From Simmondsia chinensis (Eukaryota; Streptophyta; Magnoliopsida; Caryophyllales; Simmondsiaceae): DNA of 64,000 bases. Position 1 is the first letter of the stretch; each line of letters starts with the position of its first letter. Positions 21,133-33,239 of this stretch are shown in pieces. The stretch spans positions 6,527,501-6,591,500 of the forward strand of contig JAGTTD010000010.1 in assembly GCA_018398585.1 (NCBI GenBank), read 5' to 3'. The position numbers and the translations under genes are program-made. The notes below the pieces were generated by a model. The model was not told where the DNA came from and did no database searches. It was given only the letters and a program-made list of their open reading frames with translations.

Positions 21133-22271
21133 ATGAAAGTTCTATACTAGAACATTAGAAGAGTAGCTAGAGTGGCTGCTCAACAAGAGTTAATAGGGTT
21201 ATCTAAAAAATTTAGATATGATATTAGTGTCATTCTGGAACCACTTGCCAATCCACAAGTCATTGAAAAACTATTTCCTAGATTGGGGTTCGATAAAGGC
21301 CATTATGTTCCCCCTCTTAACCATGTTAGGGGTATATGGCTCTTATGGCAATCGTCACGTTATGAAGTGGATATTAGATGAGATGTATAGCACATCCTTC
21401 CAAATTGTCCGAGGGCAATAGATGTTTGGAATCTAGCAGTATCTTCTAAGTGGATTTATCTCCCACCAAACAAATCAAGACTGGTAGACAAGATGAGACA
21501 AAGGAAAAGAAATAAGAACGTCCACAAGTTTGTCTCTCTTTGCTGGCATATCTGAAGGACAGGAACAACGCATTGTTTAAAGGGGAAAAGCTGAATCGTG
21601 GTCTTCCGATCAACTGCGCAAAGGCTTCGGTAATCGAATGGAATTGCCAGAATGCTATTGAGGAGGAGGAGGGCTTTGAAGGTCAGAAGGCCGTGACTAC
21701 GAAGCGGTATGACAAGTGGGTGACTTGGACTCCTCCTGATCAAGGCTGGATGAAAGTCAATTTTGATGGCTCTAGACGCTCAAACAAAGCAGCATCAGGA
21801 TTTATTATTTGGGATTTGAAAGGCGACATCATTGCTGCTAGATCTAGGAAACTTGGTAATGCGCTGATTATTGTTGCTGAAGCTATTGTAGCAAGGGATG
21901 GGCTCTATTAGGCCATAACTAATGGTGCAAGGAAAGTAGTTCTCGAAGGTGATAGTAAAGTGGTGATCAACGCTCTAAAAGGCGACTTTTTGGTTCCAAG
22001 TGACATTAAGACTATTGTGAGTGAGATCAGAAGCAGCAGCGATAAGTTAAGCCACATCAAGCACTCCCACGTTTACAGAGAAGGTAATGGATTAGCGGAT
22101 TTTTTGGTGAGTGAGGGTTACGGGAGAATGAGGTTCCAGGTGGAGGAGATGGTGCCATCTAAGACTTTCCTTCTCATTTCCGGAGCCAAAGCCTTGGGTC
22201 ATCCTTGTCTTAAGAGGACGGCCTACGGATATTTTCATGCTTTTACCAATTAAAATAAAAAAAAAAAACAC
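21133..22271 (+). mobile_element. Internally deleted L1-type LINE remnant
   Basis: At 21133 a frame opens like the endonuclease of plant LINEs (MKVLY..NIR, later FRYDISVILEPLA). It runs to about 21381 and is followed almost at once by the C-terminal RNase H part, so the rest of the endonuclease and all of the RT are missing. The RNase H part (21540-22253) has FVSLCWH...RNNALFKGEKL with a frameshift upstream, then VNFDGS, VAEAIVARDGL, a stop (tag, 21909-21911), VLEGDSKVVI and GNGLADFL, which hold the four acidic residues. A poly-A-like tail lies at 22253-22271. An alternative is a processed host RNase H-like gene, but the endonuclease start favours a LINE. Confidence 0.75.
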
Positions 22272-22800
22272 TAATGGAATGGTATTAATAACTAAGCAAT
22301 ATGAATAAGATAAAGAATACAAAATTTAGAAAACTTATCATGTCTGATAATACAGCGCATTGTTCTTATTGGTTAATTTTGCCCTCTTCTACAAAACAAT
22401 GTCTCTATATATGTAGATATATCTCCGAGCTCTCTCTCTTGCCTAACAGTTAACCATGGATAGAGATTGATTGTTTAAACACCATGTCACGATCTTGATC
22501 CGATTGCTTTGTCACCTTGATGAGCGTTGGGGAATTTGTTGCCTTTTTGGTCGGCAGTGACTCGTCGGGATTCTTGTGGAACATGGTGTCAATTATTTGC
22601 TGAATTTTTGTTGTTACCATGTGCTAATGGGGAGTGGGGGTTTACGGATTTTGTGGAATTGCGGGGGAGAGGGGGTGATTTACTGATTTTGTGAAATTGA
22701 GGGGAGAGGGTTGGTTTACTAATTTTGTGAAGTGAAGCAAGAGTCTGATTATCAAGGAGGATGAACATAACCATGAGTTGGATGGCTGTAGGGATAATGG
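22272..22800. other. Spacer, no gene supported
   Basis: A G-rich stretch (22620-22740) with repeats of atttTGTGaA-type sequence yields a minus-strand frame with repeated HKISK, but it crosses into the repeat at 22801, so I do not call it. Otherwise nothing is recognised. Confidence 0.4.
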
Positions 22801-23464
22801 TGTTGCAAAAATTCAAACAATTAAGCATGACGCAAGCGAAAAACAACATAAACATTGAAACAGTAACACCAAGATATGTATGGAAACCCTCTCTCAATTA
22901 GAAGAAAAAACCACGGGACCCAAACAGGTGTCTCATCCACTATGAAATTTGAAATTATAATATCTAATTATAGCCCCAAACTCATATAATCATCATCGTT
23001 AATATGACTACTACATGGCAAGTCACCAACTTCCTCACAATGTAACTTCTACACGGCAAGCAACAAACCATCCCACCATGTAAGTATTGCATGACAAACT
23101 AGTCACCAACCCTCTCACAATGTAGCTGCTACATGGTAAGCCACCAGCCCTTTTTAATATAGCTTTGGATAGAAGAAGCTGCAAACTCTCATCAACTTTC
23201 AGTCATTAAAGTACCTTTCAATTCAACATTTCACTCTCTTCCTACTAAGGTGCCTACGAAGCATCCCTTTACAGATCCGACAAATGCCTTTCCTACTTTT
23301 TTCCTTCCTCCTCACCCTTCAACTTTAAGCTATATTTATAATTGAATTACCTAAGTTTAATTAGATTTAGAACTTCAAATCAAATCAAATCAAACTTATT
23401 TAGGTAACTTAATAATAAAATCGCATCTAACCAAATCAAATTAATATTAATGTTGAGGTAAACA
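22801..23464 (-). repeat. LTR-like repeat, second copy of family F (solo, minus strand)
   Basis: Its reverse complement matches the sequence of solo LTR F (55163-58905) on both sides of the copia insertion there, including the sub-repeats at 22990-23160 (units of about 40-45 bp such as ctacatggtaagccaccagccc). Ends are TGTT...AACA, but I see no matching TSD, so one end may be truncated. Confidence 0.7.
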
Positions 23465-23632
23465 GCATACTAACAGATGGTGTATTGGTAATAGGACAGA
23501 TGTAGAGCAATAAGGATATTGATTTCGGTTAGTGAGGTGTAGAGAATCATCATAATTTTCTAGGCTTGGCATTTCGCTTCAAGATTTTATTAGCTTTGTG
23601 GCATTCGAGACTTCTTAAGGTCGATCTGTGGT

Positions 23633-24639
23633 TATATATCCTAATTGGTAAGTATATGGCCAAATTTATGCCTCAAGAGGATAATATTAAATTAAAATGA
23701 GCTAAAATAAGATTAGCTACAATTAGCTAATTATTACAACTACTAAACGCATTGTTTGGTATTAATATACAGCTCAAAATGCAGCACTATAATGTACATA
23801 TAGGCAATGGCACATGAAGTAAATAAGTACAACTTCAGTGGAATTTTCAATCCAAAAGTTAAATTTTGGACGTTTTGGGTATTGTCTATTATACCCTGCC
23901 CCATGTGTACTTTTTTACTTGCTCATGCCCCTGCCCTAGCTACCTCACCATTTTTCGTTTCTACGGTGACACGAGTCGTCTCCCAGCTCACCCGATGATT
24001 TTAAGTGGTGCAATCTTAGCTGATATATTTGTGTTTCTTTTGCTTGATCTGGACCGTTGGTTTCATTGAAGGGGACGACTATGATGCGAAGTTGGAATGA
24101 GGCACAGATTAGGCTAGAGGGGGTATACAAGCCGAGAATTTTTAGGGTAGGCAACAGAGTTTCATTCCTACTCTTCGTTTTCCCCATTTTTTTCTTTGGT
24201 TTTTCCTCTCGCATTTGCTTCTTTATTAAACCCTAACCCTAATTAGATTTCTCAGAGCCAAATTCATGGGGGTTCCAAGCTTGTGAGCCAAGATTCATGG
24301 TGATTTGTTGCTACTGGTGAGAAGTTGTTCAAGGTCTAGGGTTAGATTGTTAGGTTTTAGTTTAAAGCAGAGATTGAGTCTATAATTTTGAGTTCTTATG
24401 TTGTATTTCATAGTTTATTGTTGTAGTCAGTCAATAATCTATAATAATCATAATTAATGTGGAGATCTCTCTAAGATTAGGGAGCGGAGGATGTAGGACC
24501 AATTTTGAGGTCAGAATCTCGGTAAATCTTCATTGATTCTTGTGTTAGATTTCAAGATCTCGTGTCTATAATTCATGCTTTTATTTTGTGTGACTTTTAA
24601 CAAGTCTAACTTAGGTTAATTCCCTAAAAATGTTAACCA
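23633..24639 (+). repeat. Element G left LTR
   Basis: Matches 28517-29775 from atcctaattggtaagtat to the ttaac end. It contains a long AT-rich first third and a moderately G+C-rich centre. Confidence 0.85.
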
Positions 24640-24640
24640 G

Positions 24641-24654
24641 TGGTATCAGAGTCA
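24641..24654 (+). other. Element G primer binding site
   Basis: The sequence tggtatcagagtca, one base after the left LTR, is the initiator tRNA-Met type primer site. Confidence 0.85.
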
Positions 24655-24678
24655 TGGATTAACGCTAGGTTTAGTGAG

Positions 24679-25372
24679 ATGGCTTTTGCTAAACAAGATA
24701 TAAAGACGTTCAATGGTAGGAACGACTTTTAACTTTGGAAGGTGAAGGTCAGAGCCTTACTGATGTCCCTTGGTGCAAGCTCTACGTTGCTATCTAAGAA
24801 AGACAAGCATGCTGGTCATACAGAGAAGGAGAAATTTAATATTAAAGTAGTGGCGCATGATAATATCCTTCTATGCTTAACTAACTCTATTTTTTCTAAA
24901 GTTTCTGGTGAAAAAAGTGCTTCTTCTATTTGGGATAAGTTAGAAGAACTATATGCCTCTAAATCCCTAGCTAACATGATACTTTACCTGGAAAGATTCT
25001 ACACTTTCAAAATGGAAAAATTCTAGAAGATAACATTGACGAATTTCATAGAGTTTTAGATGACTTAGCAACTTAAAAGTGGAAATACCTGATGAAGTAT
25101 AGGCTATAACCCCATTAGGATCATTTCTTAAGTTCCTAAAGTTACTTAAAGATAATCTAAGATATGGTAGAATGACTATATCTCTAGAAGAAGTTGATGA
25201 TGCTCTTCGGTCTAAGATAGTAGAGTTAAAGAAAGAGAGCAACCATAATAATAATAACAACAATGGTGAGCGATTAACAACAGGATGGAGACCTAAAACT
25301 AGGGATAACCAGAACAAGGAACATGGAAAAAGTAAGAATGGATCACAGTCTAGAGACAAGAAGGATTTATGA
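24679..25372 (+). pseudogene. Element G gag remnant
   Basis: It starts MAFAKQDIKTFNGRNDF and is stopped at the next codon, then continues LWKVKVRALLMSLGAS, the usual copia gag opening. The piece 24742-25026 has SIWDKLEELYASKSLANM. After further stops, 25172-25372 holds the basic, Asn-rich C-terminal part (NHNNNNNNGER). No zinc knuckle survives. Multiple lesions make it non-functional. Confidence 0.82.
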
Positions 25373-28300
25373 CGTAGTTTTCATATGACATGTGATGGGT
25401 CATACTTTTCTAATTATGAGAATGTGAATGGGGGAAATGTTATGTTAGGCAATAACTATACATGCTTGTAAGGTTGTGGGCATTGGGTCAGTTAGGGTTA
25501 GGCTAACTGATAGGACCAACTTTGTCCTATAGGGTGTTAGGCACATTCCAGAACTAAAAAGAAACCTTATATCTTTAGGGCAACTTGACTTGGTTGGGTT
25601 TACTCTTAAGGCTTGTAAGGGAGAGATGAAAATCCTGAGAGGAGCCTCAGTAGTCCTTAAGGCAGTGGTCAAGAATAGCCTGTATGTTCTAAAGGGGGAG
25701 ATAATTATCGAGGAGGGTAATATTGTCAAGAAAGATCCTAAAAACATGCTAATCTTTGGCATAGGTTATTAGGTCACATATCATAAAGAGGGTTATTAGA
25801 ACTACAAAAACAAGGTGTGTTTGGATTTGATGTAGTATCTACTCTTAACTTTATGATCATTGCATCTATCGTAAGCATCATAGGATTGCATTCACAATTA
25901 GTTCATATGTTACTGAAGGCTTCATTGACTATATGCATTCTGACTAGTGGAGGCCCTTGAGGGTACCCACAATGGGTGGAGCATGCTACTTTCTGTTTAT
26001 AGTTGATGATTTCTCATGTAAAGTCCTGTTGTAAAGCTAAAAAATAAAAATGACGCATATGAGACCTTTGTAAAATGGAAAAACTTATTTGACAATCAAA
26101 CAGGAAGGAAAGTTAAAGTACTTAGGATAGACAATGGCCTAGAGTGTGTGAATAAAGAATTTGAAACTTTATGCACTGAAAATGGAGTAAAAGGACATAC
26201 ACCATTAGGAAAAACTTCCTAACAAAATGGTGTGGCTAAGAGAACGAATAGAAACTTTTAGATAGAGTGAGATGTATGCTTTTCTCATCTGGTTTGCCAA
26301 AACAGTTTTGAGGTGAGGCAGTTAATACTACAGCTTATTTGATAAATAGCTCCCTAAATTCAGCTTTAATAATTAGAGCTCCTAAGAGTATTTGGGCTGA
26401 AAAATTGTTTGGATGTTCAGCCTTTGCAGACCAAAGTGATGATAAACTAGAACCCAGACCAATTAAGGTCATTTTTCTATGGTAACTTTTAGGGGTTAAA
26501 GGCTGTAGATTGGGAATAAGGGAGGGGAATAAGACTATAACAGTTATTAATAGGGATGTCTCCTTCAATGAGAATGAGATGCTCTATATTAAAGAACAAT
26601 TAGGTAATAATCCTTCTACAGTTAGGATTTTTTATCCTGAATTTTATGAATTTGAAGTAAATCCACCAAACCTAGTTAACCTTAGGACTGAATTAGAGGA
26701 TAAACTAAATGAAAATGACCAAAATAATGATGTAACAGTTACTAACATACTTGTAGCAATACCTGACAAACTTGAAATTCATACTCAAACTTAGATAATT
26801 ACCAATTGGATAGAGATAGGGTAAGATGGGAGATTAAAGCTCCTGATAGGTATAGTTTTTTGACTGTATAGCCTATCCTCTTAATATTGCCTTAGAATAT
26901 GTTGAATCCGAACCTTTGTGCTATAGTTAGGCCATTAGCAACAAGCATTTAGCAGAGCGGCTGAATGCCACGATTATTGAAATGAAGAGCTTAAGTAAGA
27001 ATAAGACTTGGGTTTTAGTCCCTAGGTCTAGTTGATTCTAAATGAATTTTTAGGATTAAGGAGCCTGAAATCCCTGAGGGTTTGCCAGGGTTTAAAGCCA
27101 GGTTAGTTGCAAAGGGTTTTACCCAAAAGAAAGAGAGTAGATTATAAAAAAAATTTCTCCTATTGTCAAACACTCTACAATAAATCTGATTATATGTTCA
27201 ACTACCAAATTTGATATATACTTGGATCAAATGGATGTAACTACTGCATTTTCGCATGGTGAGCTTGAGGAAGGGATCCTCATGGCTCAACATGAGGATT
27301 TTATTGAACTGATCATGTTGATTCTGTTTGTTTGCCGAAAAAGTCATTGTATGGCTTAAAATAGTTACCGAGACAGTGGTACAAAAGATTTGATGCCTTT
27401 ATGATTGATAATGGCTTTGTTAGATCTGTTCATGATACTTGTCTTTATTTTAAGGACATTAATTGTGATGAAGTTATACCTACTAATCTATGTTGATGAT
27501 ATGTTGTTAGCAAGCAGGTCCAAGAAACAGATTTTGGACTTAAAAATGAGGTTAAATGGCTCATTTAAATGAAGGATATGGGTGAAGCTAAGAGGATTTC
27601 GGGGATGGATATCATAAGAAATAGATAATTTAAACTATTCACTTAAGTCAAAAACATTGTTTGATTGAAGTGCTAAAAAGGTTTAGCATGTATGATTCAA
27701 AGTTTGCAAAACTTTCTATGGCATCTCGGTATCAATTTTCTTACAAGAAAAGTTTAAGATGTCTAGTATACCTTATGCAAATACTATAGGATCTTTAATG
27801 TATGTTATGACATGTACTAGGTTAGATTTATACTTTCAAATGAGTGTATTGTCAAGGTTTATGTCCAATCCTGGTAAAGTGCACTGGGATGGTACGAAAT
27901 GGTTGCTAAGATATGTAAAAATGCATTAAAGACTTAGGTTTAACCTCTGCTAGAGACCAAGGAGATTTAAAATTGGTTGGATATGTAGATGCCGAGTTTG
28001 CTGGTAATTTAGATAGAAGAAGATCACCTCCAGTCTATATTTTCACTTTAAGGGGTGGAGCCATTAGTTGCAGGTCAAAGTTACAATCTTTAACTTCCCT
28101 TTTAACCACGAAATCTGAATTGATGGCTATTTCTGATGTTGTAAAAGAAAAAATATGGCTTAGAGGTTTACTATTTGAAATCAATCTTGACTCAAGGCCT
28201 CCTAAGATATACTCTGATAGTCAATCAGTAATTGCCTTATGTAAGAATCTAGTTTTTTGTGATAGGGCAAAACACCTTGCTATTAGAAGGTATTTTATCA

Positions 28301-28473
28301 TGGACCAATTAGATACAAACCAAGCTGATTTGCTTAAAATTAATACTGAGGATAACCCCACAGACATGGATACGAAGTCCCTTCCTTCAAAAAGTTTATA
28401 CATTTTATTAAGCTTTTTCAAATGGATTGGAACCCGGGGTAAAATGGTTTGCAAAAATGCTCCCTATTGTTAG
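25373..28473 (+). pseudogene. Element G pol remnant (protease, integrase, RT, RNase H)
   Basis: Recognisable pieces in order: protease-region sequence FHMTCDGSYF (25380), the pre-integrase region (25545-25770, HIPELKRNLISLGQLD), integrase core fragments (25860-26480, including VNTTAYLINSSLNSA), RT (27000-27600; ILMAQHEDFIE, KKSLYGLK, and YVDDM at 27489-27503) and RNase H (27973-28400; VGYVDAEFAGNLDRRRS, SRSKLQS-like, IYSDSQSVIALCKN). Many stops and shifts interrupt all parts except the last, where one frame of 166 codons remains. The element cannot encode a working polyprotein. Confidence 0.85.
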
Positions 28474-28516
28474 AAAGGATCTGGTGGCTAGTCCATATAA
28501 ATACAAAAGTGAAGAT

Positions 28517-29775
28517 TGTTGTATCCTAATTGGTAAGTATATTGTCTAAACCATGCTTAATGATAATAATAAAGCAACATTCCCAGTGCCTAAGGGCTCC
28601 CACCTAAGCAGGGTCGGGAGGGTGGATGTACACAGCCTTCCACTTCAAGGGACCTGATGAGAGGCTGTTTCAGAAAACCCCCAACCTGAGGGATGCAACA
28701 CGAGGATTTCCCAGGAGGTCACCCATCTTGGTACTACTATCACCTTAGCACGCTTAACTTCGGAGTTCTAATGGGATCCGGTGCTTGTGTGTTGGTACCC
28801 TCTTAATATTAGGTTAAAATGAGCTAAAATAAGATTAGCTATAATTAGATGATTATTAAAAATATTAAATGCGTCATTTGGTATTAATATACAACTCAAA
28901 ACACAACACTTTAATATATGTATAGGCAATGGCACAAGAAGTAAATAAGTACAACTTCAATGGCATTTTCAATCCAAAAGTTGAATTCTAGACATTTTGG
29001 GTATTGTCTGTTATACCCCTACCCACATGTACTTTTTACTTGCCTACACCTTTGCCTTGGCTACCCCATTGTGCCAACTTTCCGTTTTGCAATGACATGT
29101 GTCATCTCCCAGCTCACTTAATGATTTTAAGAGGTGCAATCTTAGCCGCTGGATTTTTGTCTCTTTTGCTTGATTTGGGTCGTTGGTTTCCTTGAAAGGG
29201 ACAACTGTGATGCGAACTTGGTATGAGGCACGGATAGGGTAGAAGGGGGTATATAAGCCGAGAATTTTTAGGATTGGCAGTAGAGTTTCATTTTTACTCT
29301 TAGTTTCCCCCATTTTTTCTCTAGTTTCTCCCCTCCCCTTTTCTCCTTCGTGAAACCATAATCCTAATCACACTTCTCTAGGCCAAATTCATGGAGGTTC
29401 CAAGCTCATGAGTTAAGATTCATGGTGATTTGCTGCTGTTAGTGAGAAGTTTTTCAAGGTCTAGGTTTAGTAGATTGTTAGGTTTCAGTTTATGAGCAAA
29501 GATTGAGTTTGTAACTTTGAGTTCTTGTATTGTATTTTGTAGTTTATTATAGTACTTAGTCAATAATAATAATCATCATTAATAGTGGAGATCTCTCTAA
29601 GATTAGGGAGCGGAGGACGTAGGACCAATTTTAAGGTCTGAACCTCGGTAAATCTTGGTTTGTTTCTTTTTGATTCTTGCATTAGATTTTGAGATCTCAT
29701 GTCTGTAATTCGTACTTTTGTTTTGTGCGACTTATAATAAGTTTAACTTATGGTAACTCACTAAAAACATTAACA
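28517..29775 (+). repeat. Element G right LTR
   Basis: Pairs with 23633-24639. A 5S-headed SINE on the minus strand is inserted near its start (28573-28804). Confidence 0.85.
28573..28804 (-). mobile_element. 5S-rRNA-headed SINE, copy 2
   Basis: Read on the minus strand it starts near 28804 and keeps the best 5S-like head of the three copies: caccggatcccattagaac, agttaagcgtgc, gtagtaccaagatgggtgac and ctcgtgttgcatccc run in 5S order over about 115 bases, with a few bases missing close to the 5' end. The body (gaaacagcctctcatcagg, aggctgtgtacatcc, cccttaggcactggg) is the same as in copies 1 and 3. A TSD is not clean: AT-rich target sequence (aatatt / attatt) flanks both sides. Confidence 0.88.
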
Positions 29776-29911
29776 GTGATGTTTCTTTTATGCAAGTCAA
29801 TGTTCTTCAGCATGCTTAGCTAGAAAAGAGCCTGCCTCATAGGTAGTAAGAAAATAATAGTAATCAGGTCAAACAAAATGGTTCGAGTTCCTTTTTTTGA
29901 TTGCTCAAGTG

Positions 29912-30103
29912 TTCCCTTCAATTCTATTTAATTTTGCTTTAGTCAATTGAATGTGCATGAATTTATCAAACTATTCCCAAGTCCCCAACTCACAAATCAT
30001 ACTTTATGTTAATGCTAAGCATGCATCTACTATTTAATCATCACAAAATATTACTTGTTGACATTTAAAAATCATAAAATTTTAAGCATGAAGCCTAATT
30101 AAT
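29912..30103 (+). repeat. Direct repeat R1
   Basis: The block 29991-30103 (starting cacaaatcatactttatg) recurs with few changes at 31600-31710; weaker similarity extends about 70 bases upstream. Both copies have the same orientation. They flank the ORF region 30104-31535. They could be very short LTR-like ends or the product of a tandem duplication; no TG...CA ends are evident. Confidence 0.7.
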
Positions 30104-30184
30104 AGAAACTATTGCGTTGTTGACACTTACTCCACTACATACATTCATCAAATAGTCCAAGTTCAGTCTATTGGGGGATCACGT

Positions 30185-31147
30185 TTGACTCTTATCAAGG
30201 AGGGTAATTCTGAGGTCATTCCAGACTATTCATCCAGAGTTGTTGCTTTAGCGGCTTTGACTAGATTGGCTAGGGAGCAGGCCTCATTTGCGACACAGAT
30301 CAATCGAGATATTCATGACACAATAGTGACACGGCAATACTCACAGGCTGAATCTCCCTCTGTTCGAATGATGGATGCTATAGATTCTCTGCATCTGGTA
30401 TCAAAACGCTTGATTACTAGAGAAGAGAATACAATTCCTGCCCCACGGTTGGCAAATGAAGGGATGAGAGTTGCTTGGCAGCCGTCTGGACATGTATCCA
30501 TCCACATCAATGGCCAAATCATTGGGAGATGGGCCCTACAGCGGTCACTTATGCATGCCAGGCCTTGCGCTTCACAGCATGTGGCACATCTTCCTCTACT
30601 ATTGCCATGGGTTGAGAATCGTGAAGCTCCAACTCAGCAACATCATGCTCAGATAACTACACTGGATACCGATACTCGGGGAAGCAATAGTGATAATAAG
30701 TCAACGACATCTAGGCTGGAATTCCCTCCAGAATTCGAGCCAATAACAGCAATCGATATCTCTCAAGCTGAGGTTAGTTTGCCGCAGAGTCAGCAAGTAT
30801 CAGCTCCACTCATGGAAGGACCTAGCATGGGCGGCAGGAAAAAAGAAAAATTCCGCACAACGAAAAGGGAGAGAAAATAGATCAAGCGCAAGATGAAGGA
30901 GAGAGAGAAGCGGGAGTTGCATGAATTTCTGAAGGATATGTCTCCTAGAAGTAATGCTGAAAAATCTACTAAGACAGCTGGGAAGAGGAAGAAACGGAAT
31001 AGGAGAAATCGAATCCAGAAGATCACGGAAGAAGAGTATGATAAGAGGATCCTGAATGCAGAGCGGGTAATAGAGTTAGGAGAAAAGGTGGGCTTCAACT
31101 TTGATAGTTTCGACCCAGCTATGGTGGCAGACATTCTTGCTCAATGA
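30185..31147 (+). pseudogene. Unidentified retroelement-like ORF with one internal stop
   Basis: One frame stays open for about 320 codons except for a TAG at 30878-30880; it is also open upstream, so the true start is unclear (the listed start is a TTG). The N-terminal part is neutral, the middle Ser/Thr/Gln-rich, and the part after residue 200 is very basic (KKEKFRTTKRERK, REKRELHEFL, KRKKRNRRNR), ending NAERVIELGEKVGFNFDSF. A basic protein ahead of an A-run (31448-31456) fits the ORF preceding the endonuclease of a LINE, but no endonuclease or RT follows. Function is unknown. Confidence 0.4.
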
Positions 31148-31523
31148 TATGGTTTGGGTGTTGGGTTGTGGCTTCAGTCCCACTCTCGGTTCTTGTGCTG
31201 GTCTTCTGATTTTTCTCCAACTTGGATCCTTGTTTGTGTTGGTTCTACGCGTGCTGTTGCTTCTTGTCTCCGTGTCTTTTTTGGTCCTGTGCTCGCGGTC
31301 TGCTGTGTTGTGTTTTGAGGCAAGCGTTTCTGGTCCTGTTTTCTTGTTTTGTGTTGCATGTTTTTGGTCCCCATGTTGTTGTAGTCGGACTCTAGCCTCG
31401 CCTAGCGAGTGGCCAGCTTATTTAGCGATTTTGTCGCAATTTATCAAAAAAAAAGGTCAAATAAGACAATTAAGATCCATCTTCAATTGTTCAAGTCTTC
31501 AACCTTTCCGAAGCTAGCCTCTG

Positions 31524-31710
31524 TCCTTCCTCCCATTTTATTTATTGTTTTTGCTTTTATCATTTGAATATGCATTAATATATGCCACTATTCCTAACCC
31601 ACAAATCATACTTTATGTTAATGCTAAGCATGCATCTACTATTAATCAACACAAAATATTACTTGTTGACTTTTAAAAACCAAAAAATTTTAAGCATGAA
31701 GCCTAATTAA
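31524..31710 (+). repeat. Direct repeat R2
   Basis: Partner of R1 (29912-30103); the best block is 31600-31710. Confidence 0.7.
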
Positions 31711-31859
31711 CAAACAAGTGTATTGGGAGATGCGTTTTTGATGTTATTAAATTTTCTAATAGAAACGCAATTTGTTTAATATATTTTTTGCAATATCATA
31801 TAATATATTTGTCACTTAGCTTAGTCATGATAATTTATTTGGAAAGATAAAGATAGACC

Positions 31860-32560
31860 ACCTTAAAACAGTCCGTGATACACAAAAAGGCCTAAAGCAT
31901 CAGCATGGATAAGAGAATAGAGAGCTTTTTTCTAACCAATCCACCGACCTGTTTGCCTCTTAGTGGCAAGTGATTGAAAGAGACCCTAGCACATTGTTGG
32001 CTGATAAGACGAATAACATCCACAACAATACGAATGTTTGTTAGGATCACACCCCCCCCCCCCCCCCCCCCCGAACCTTAATGACCACTTCGTTGTCACC
32101 TTCCAAAATAACTCTGCAGACTCTACGGCAAGCAACATGATAAATAGCATCACTTGCCGCTACAACTTCAGCCATCAAAACAGAGGCGGCACCTAATTCT
32201 CTTGAGTCAGCAAGGAGCATTTCCCCTTGGTGATCACGAAGGATGAAAGCTGTAGAGACAGAATCACTACGCTTCGACCCATCAAAGTTTGCCTTTACTC
32301 AGCTCTCCTGCAGAGACTTCCAAGAGATCCAAGAATTTTTACATGACTTTCTAAAACTGCATTTAACCTCCACATTAGGACTCCTCATCCATCTATTGAC
32401 GTAGCTTCCATTCCAAATGCATACGTTTCACAAGGACAACCAACTTCTAGGAATTTGAATGGCTACCACGAAAACGAAATTGTTTATATTTTTCTAGATT
32501 TGACAGCAAAGGATAACGAACCGAATACGCCTTTGCGGCCGACTCCCTTTCAACCCTCTA
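31860..32560 (-). pseudogene. LINE RNase H fragment
   Basis: On the minus strand 32310-32080 reads as an RNase H domain: VKANFDGSKRSDS, FILRDHQGEMLLADSRELGA, MAEVVAASDAIYH and VILEGDNEVVIKV, preceded by a stop where the family has Trp. A run of 21 C (32052-32072) then breaks the frame, and 32040-31860 continues with a diverged C-terminal part. It is related to, but not a copy of, the RNase H part at 21540-22253. No RT is attached, so it is a fragment or a processed relic. Confidence 0.72.
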
Positions 32561-32682
32561 CGCCTACGAAGCTTATTAACAAAATCAAGCTAACCAGGTA
32601 CAAATCCAACCAATCCATATCATAAGCGATTTTCCAAATAATCCCAAAATCCAGCTTGCCCAATAAAAGCTTTGATCTTAGG

Positions 32683-32784
32683 AGGAACATCCATGTGTCA
32701 GATTCAGTGAAAGTTTCACAAATTCCTATTTGGAGGAACATCCATGTGTCAGATTCAGTGAAATTTTCACAAATTCCTATTTGA
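32683..32784. repeat. 51-bp tandem duplication
   Basis: Two almost identical units of about 51 bp (aggaacatccatgtgtcaga...) stand head to tail, differing at a single position (aaagttt/aaatttt). I see no function. Confidence 0.85.
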
Positions 32785-33114
32785 TTGCTAATTTGATTAT
32801 TAGCCAATCCGATAGTATATTTGATGCTAAATTAATTCGATTCAGTAATCCCCAACATCTCTTATCCTTATTGCGTTTTTTGGAATAAACACCCCAAGAA
32901 CCATTTTCTGAAGATGGGACAGGAGGATCCTTTTAACTTTAATATATTATTAATGATTGAAGTCATTTAATTTAGGTATAAAAATAAATAATTAGAATCA
33001 TTTAGTAGTATCCTACTCCTTGGTCAAGGGTGGAAAAAATTATGACACGCCAACTCAAAGAAACACAATATTAGTTTATTAATTATATATTTTATTGATT
33101 TACATATTTATTCA

Positions 33115-33228
33115 GGGAACCTTTCTTCAGGGTAGCCCCCTGAAGGGGGAAGGCTGCGTACATCTACCTCCCAGGCGCTGCTTATGCAGGAGCCCTTGGA
33201 GGCGCTGCGTTTGTTAGTGTTGTTGTAT
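33115..33228 (+). mobile_element. 5'-truncated SINE or LINE tail
   Basis: Only the shared 3' region is present (tcttcagggtagcccc, aggctgcgtacatc, ccttggaggcgctgcg, gttgttg tail). An 11-bp direct repeat atatttattca flanks it (33104-33114 and 33229-33239), so it inserted as this short piece. It may come from the 5S-headed SINE or from the RTE-type LINE, as both end alike. Confidence 0.8.
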
Positions 33229-33239
33229 ATATTTATTCA

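Larger units (their letters stand above)
23633..29775 (+). mobile_element. Element G: decayed Ty1/copia retrotransposon
   Basis: LTRs of about 1.0 kb (right one enlarged by a SINE) flank a copia-order gag-protease-integrase-RT-RNase H region full of stops and frameshifts. PBS tggtatcagagtc follows the left LTR and a copia-like PPT (aaagtgaagatt) precedes the right one. Flanking gtggt (about 23628-23632) and gtgat (29776-29780) look like a TSD with one change. The left border is uncertain by a few bases because the first LTR bases differ between copies. Confidence 0.85.

Noticed and set aside
22589..22897. Minus-strand ORF of 102 codons with repeated HKISK
   Set aside because: It crosses the border of the LTR-like repeat at 22801 and its repeats come from a simple-sequence stretch, so it is probably open by chance.
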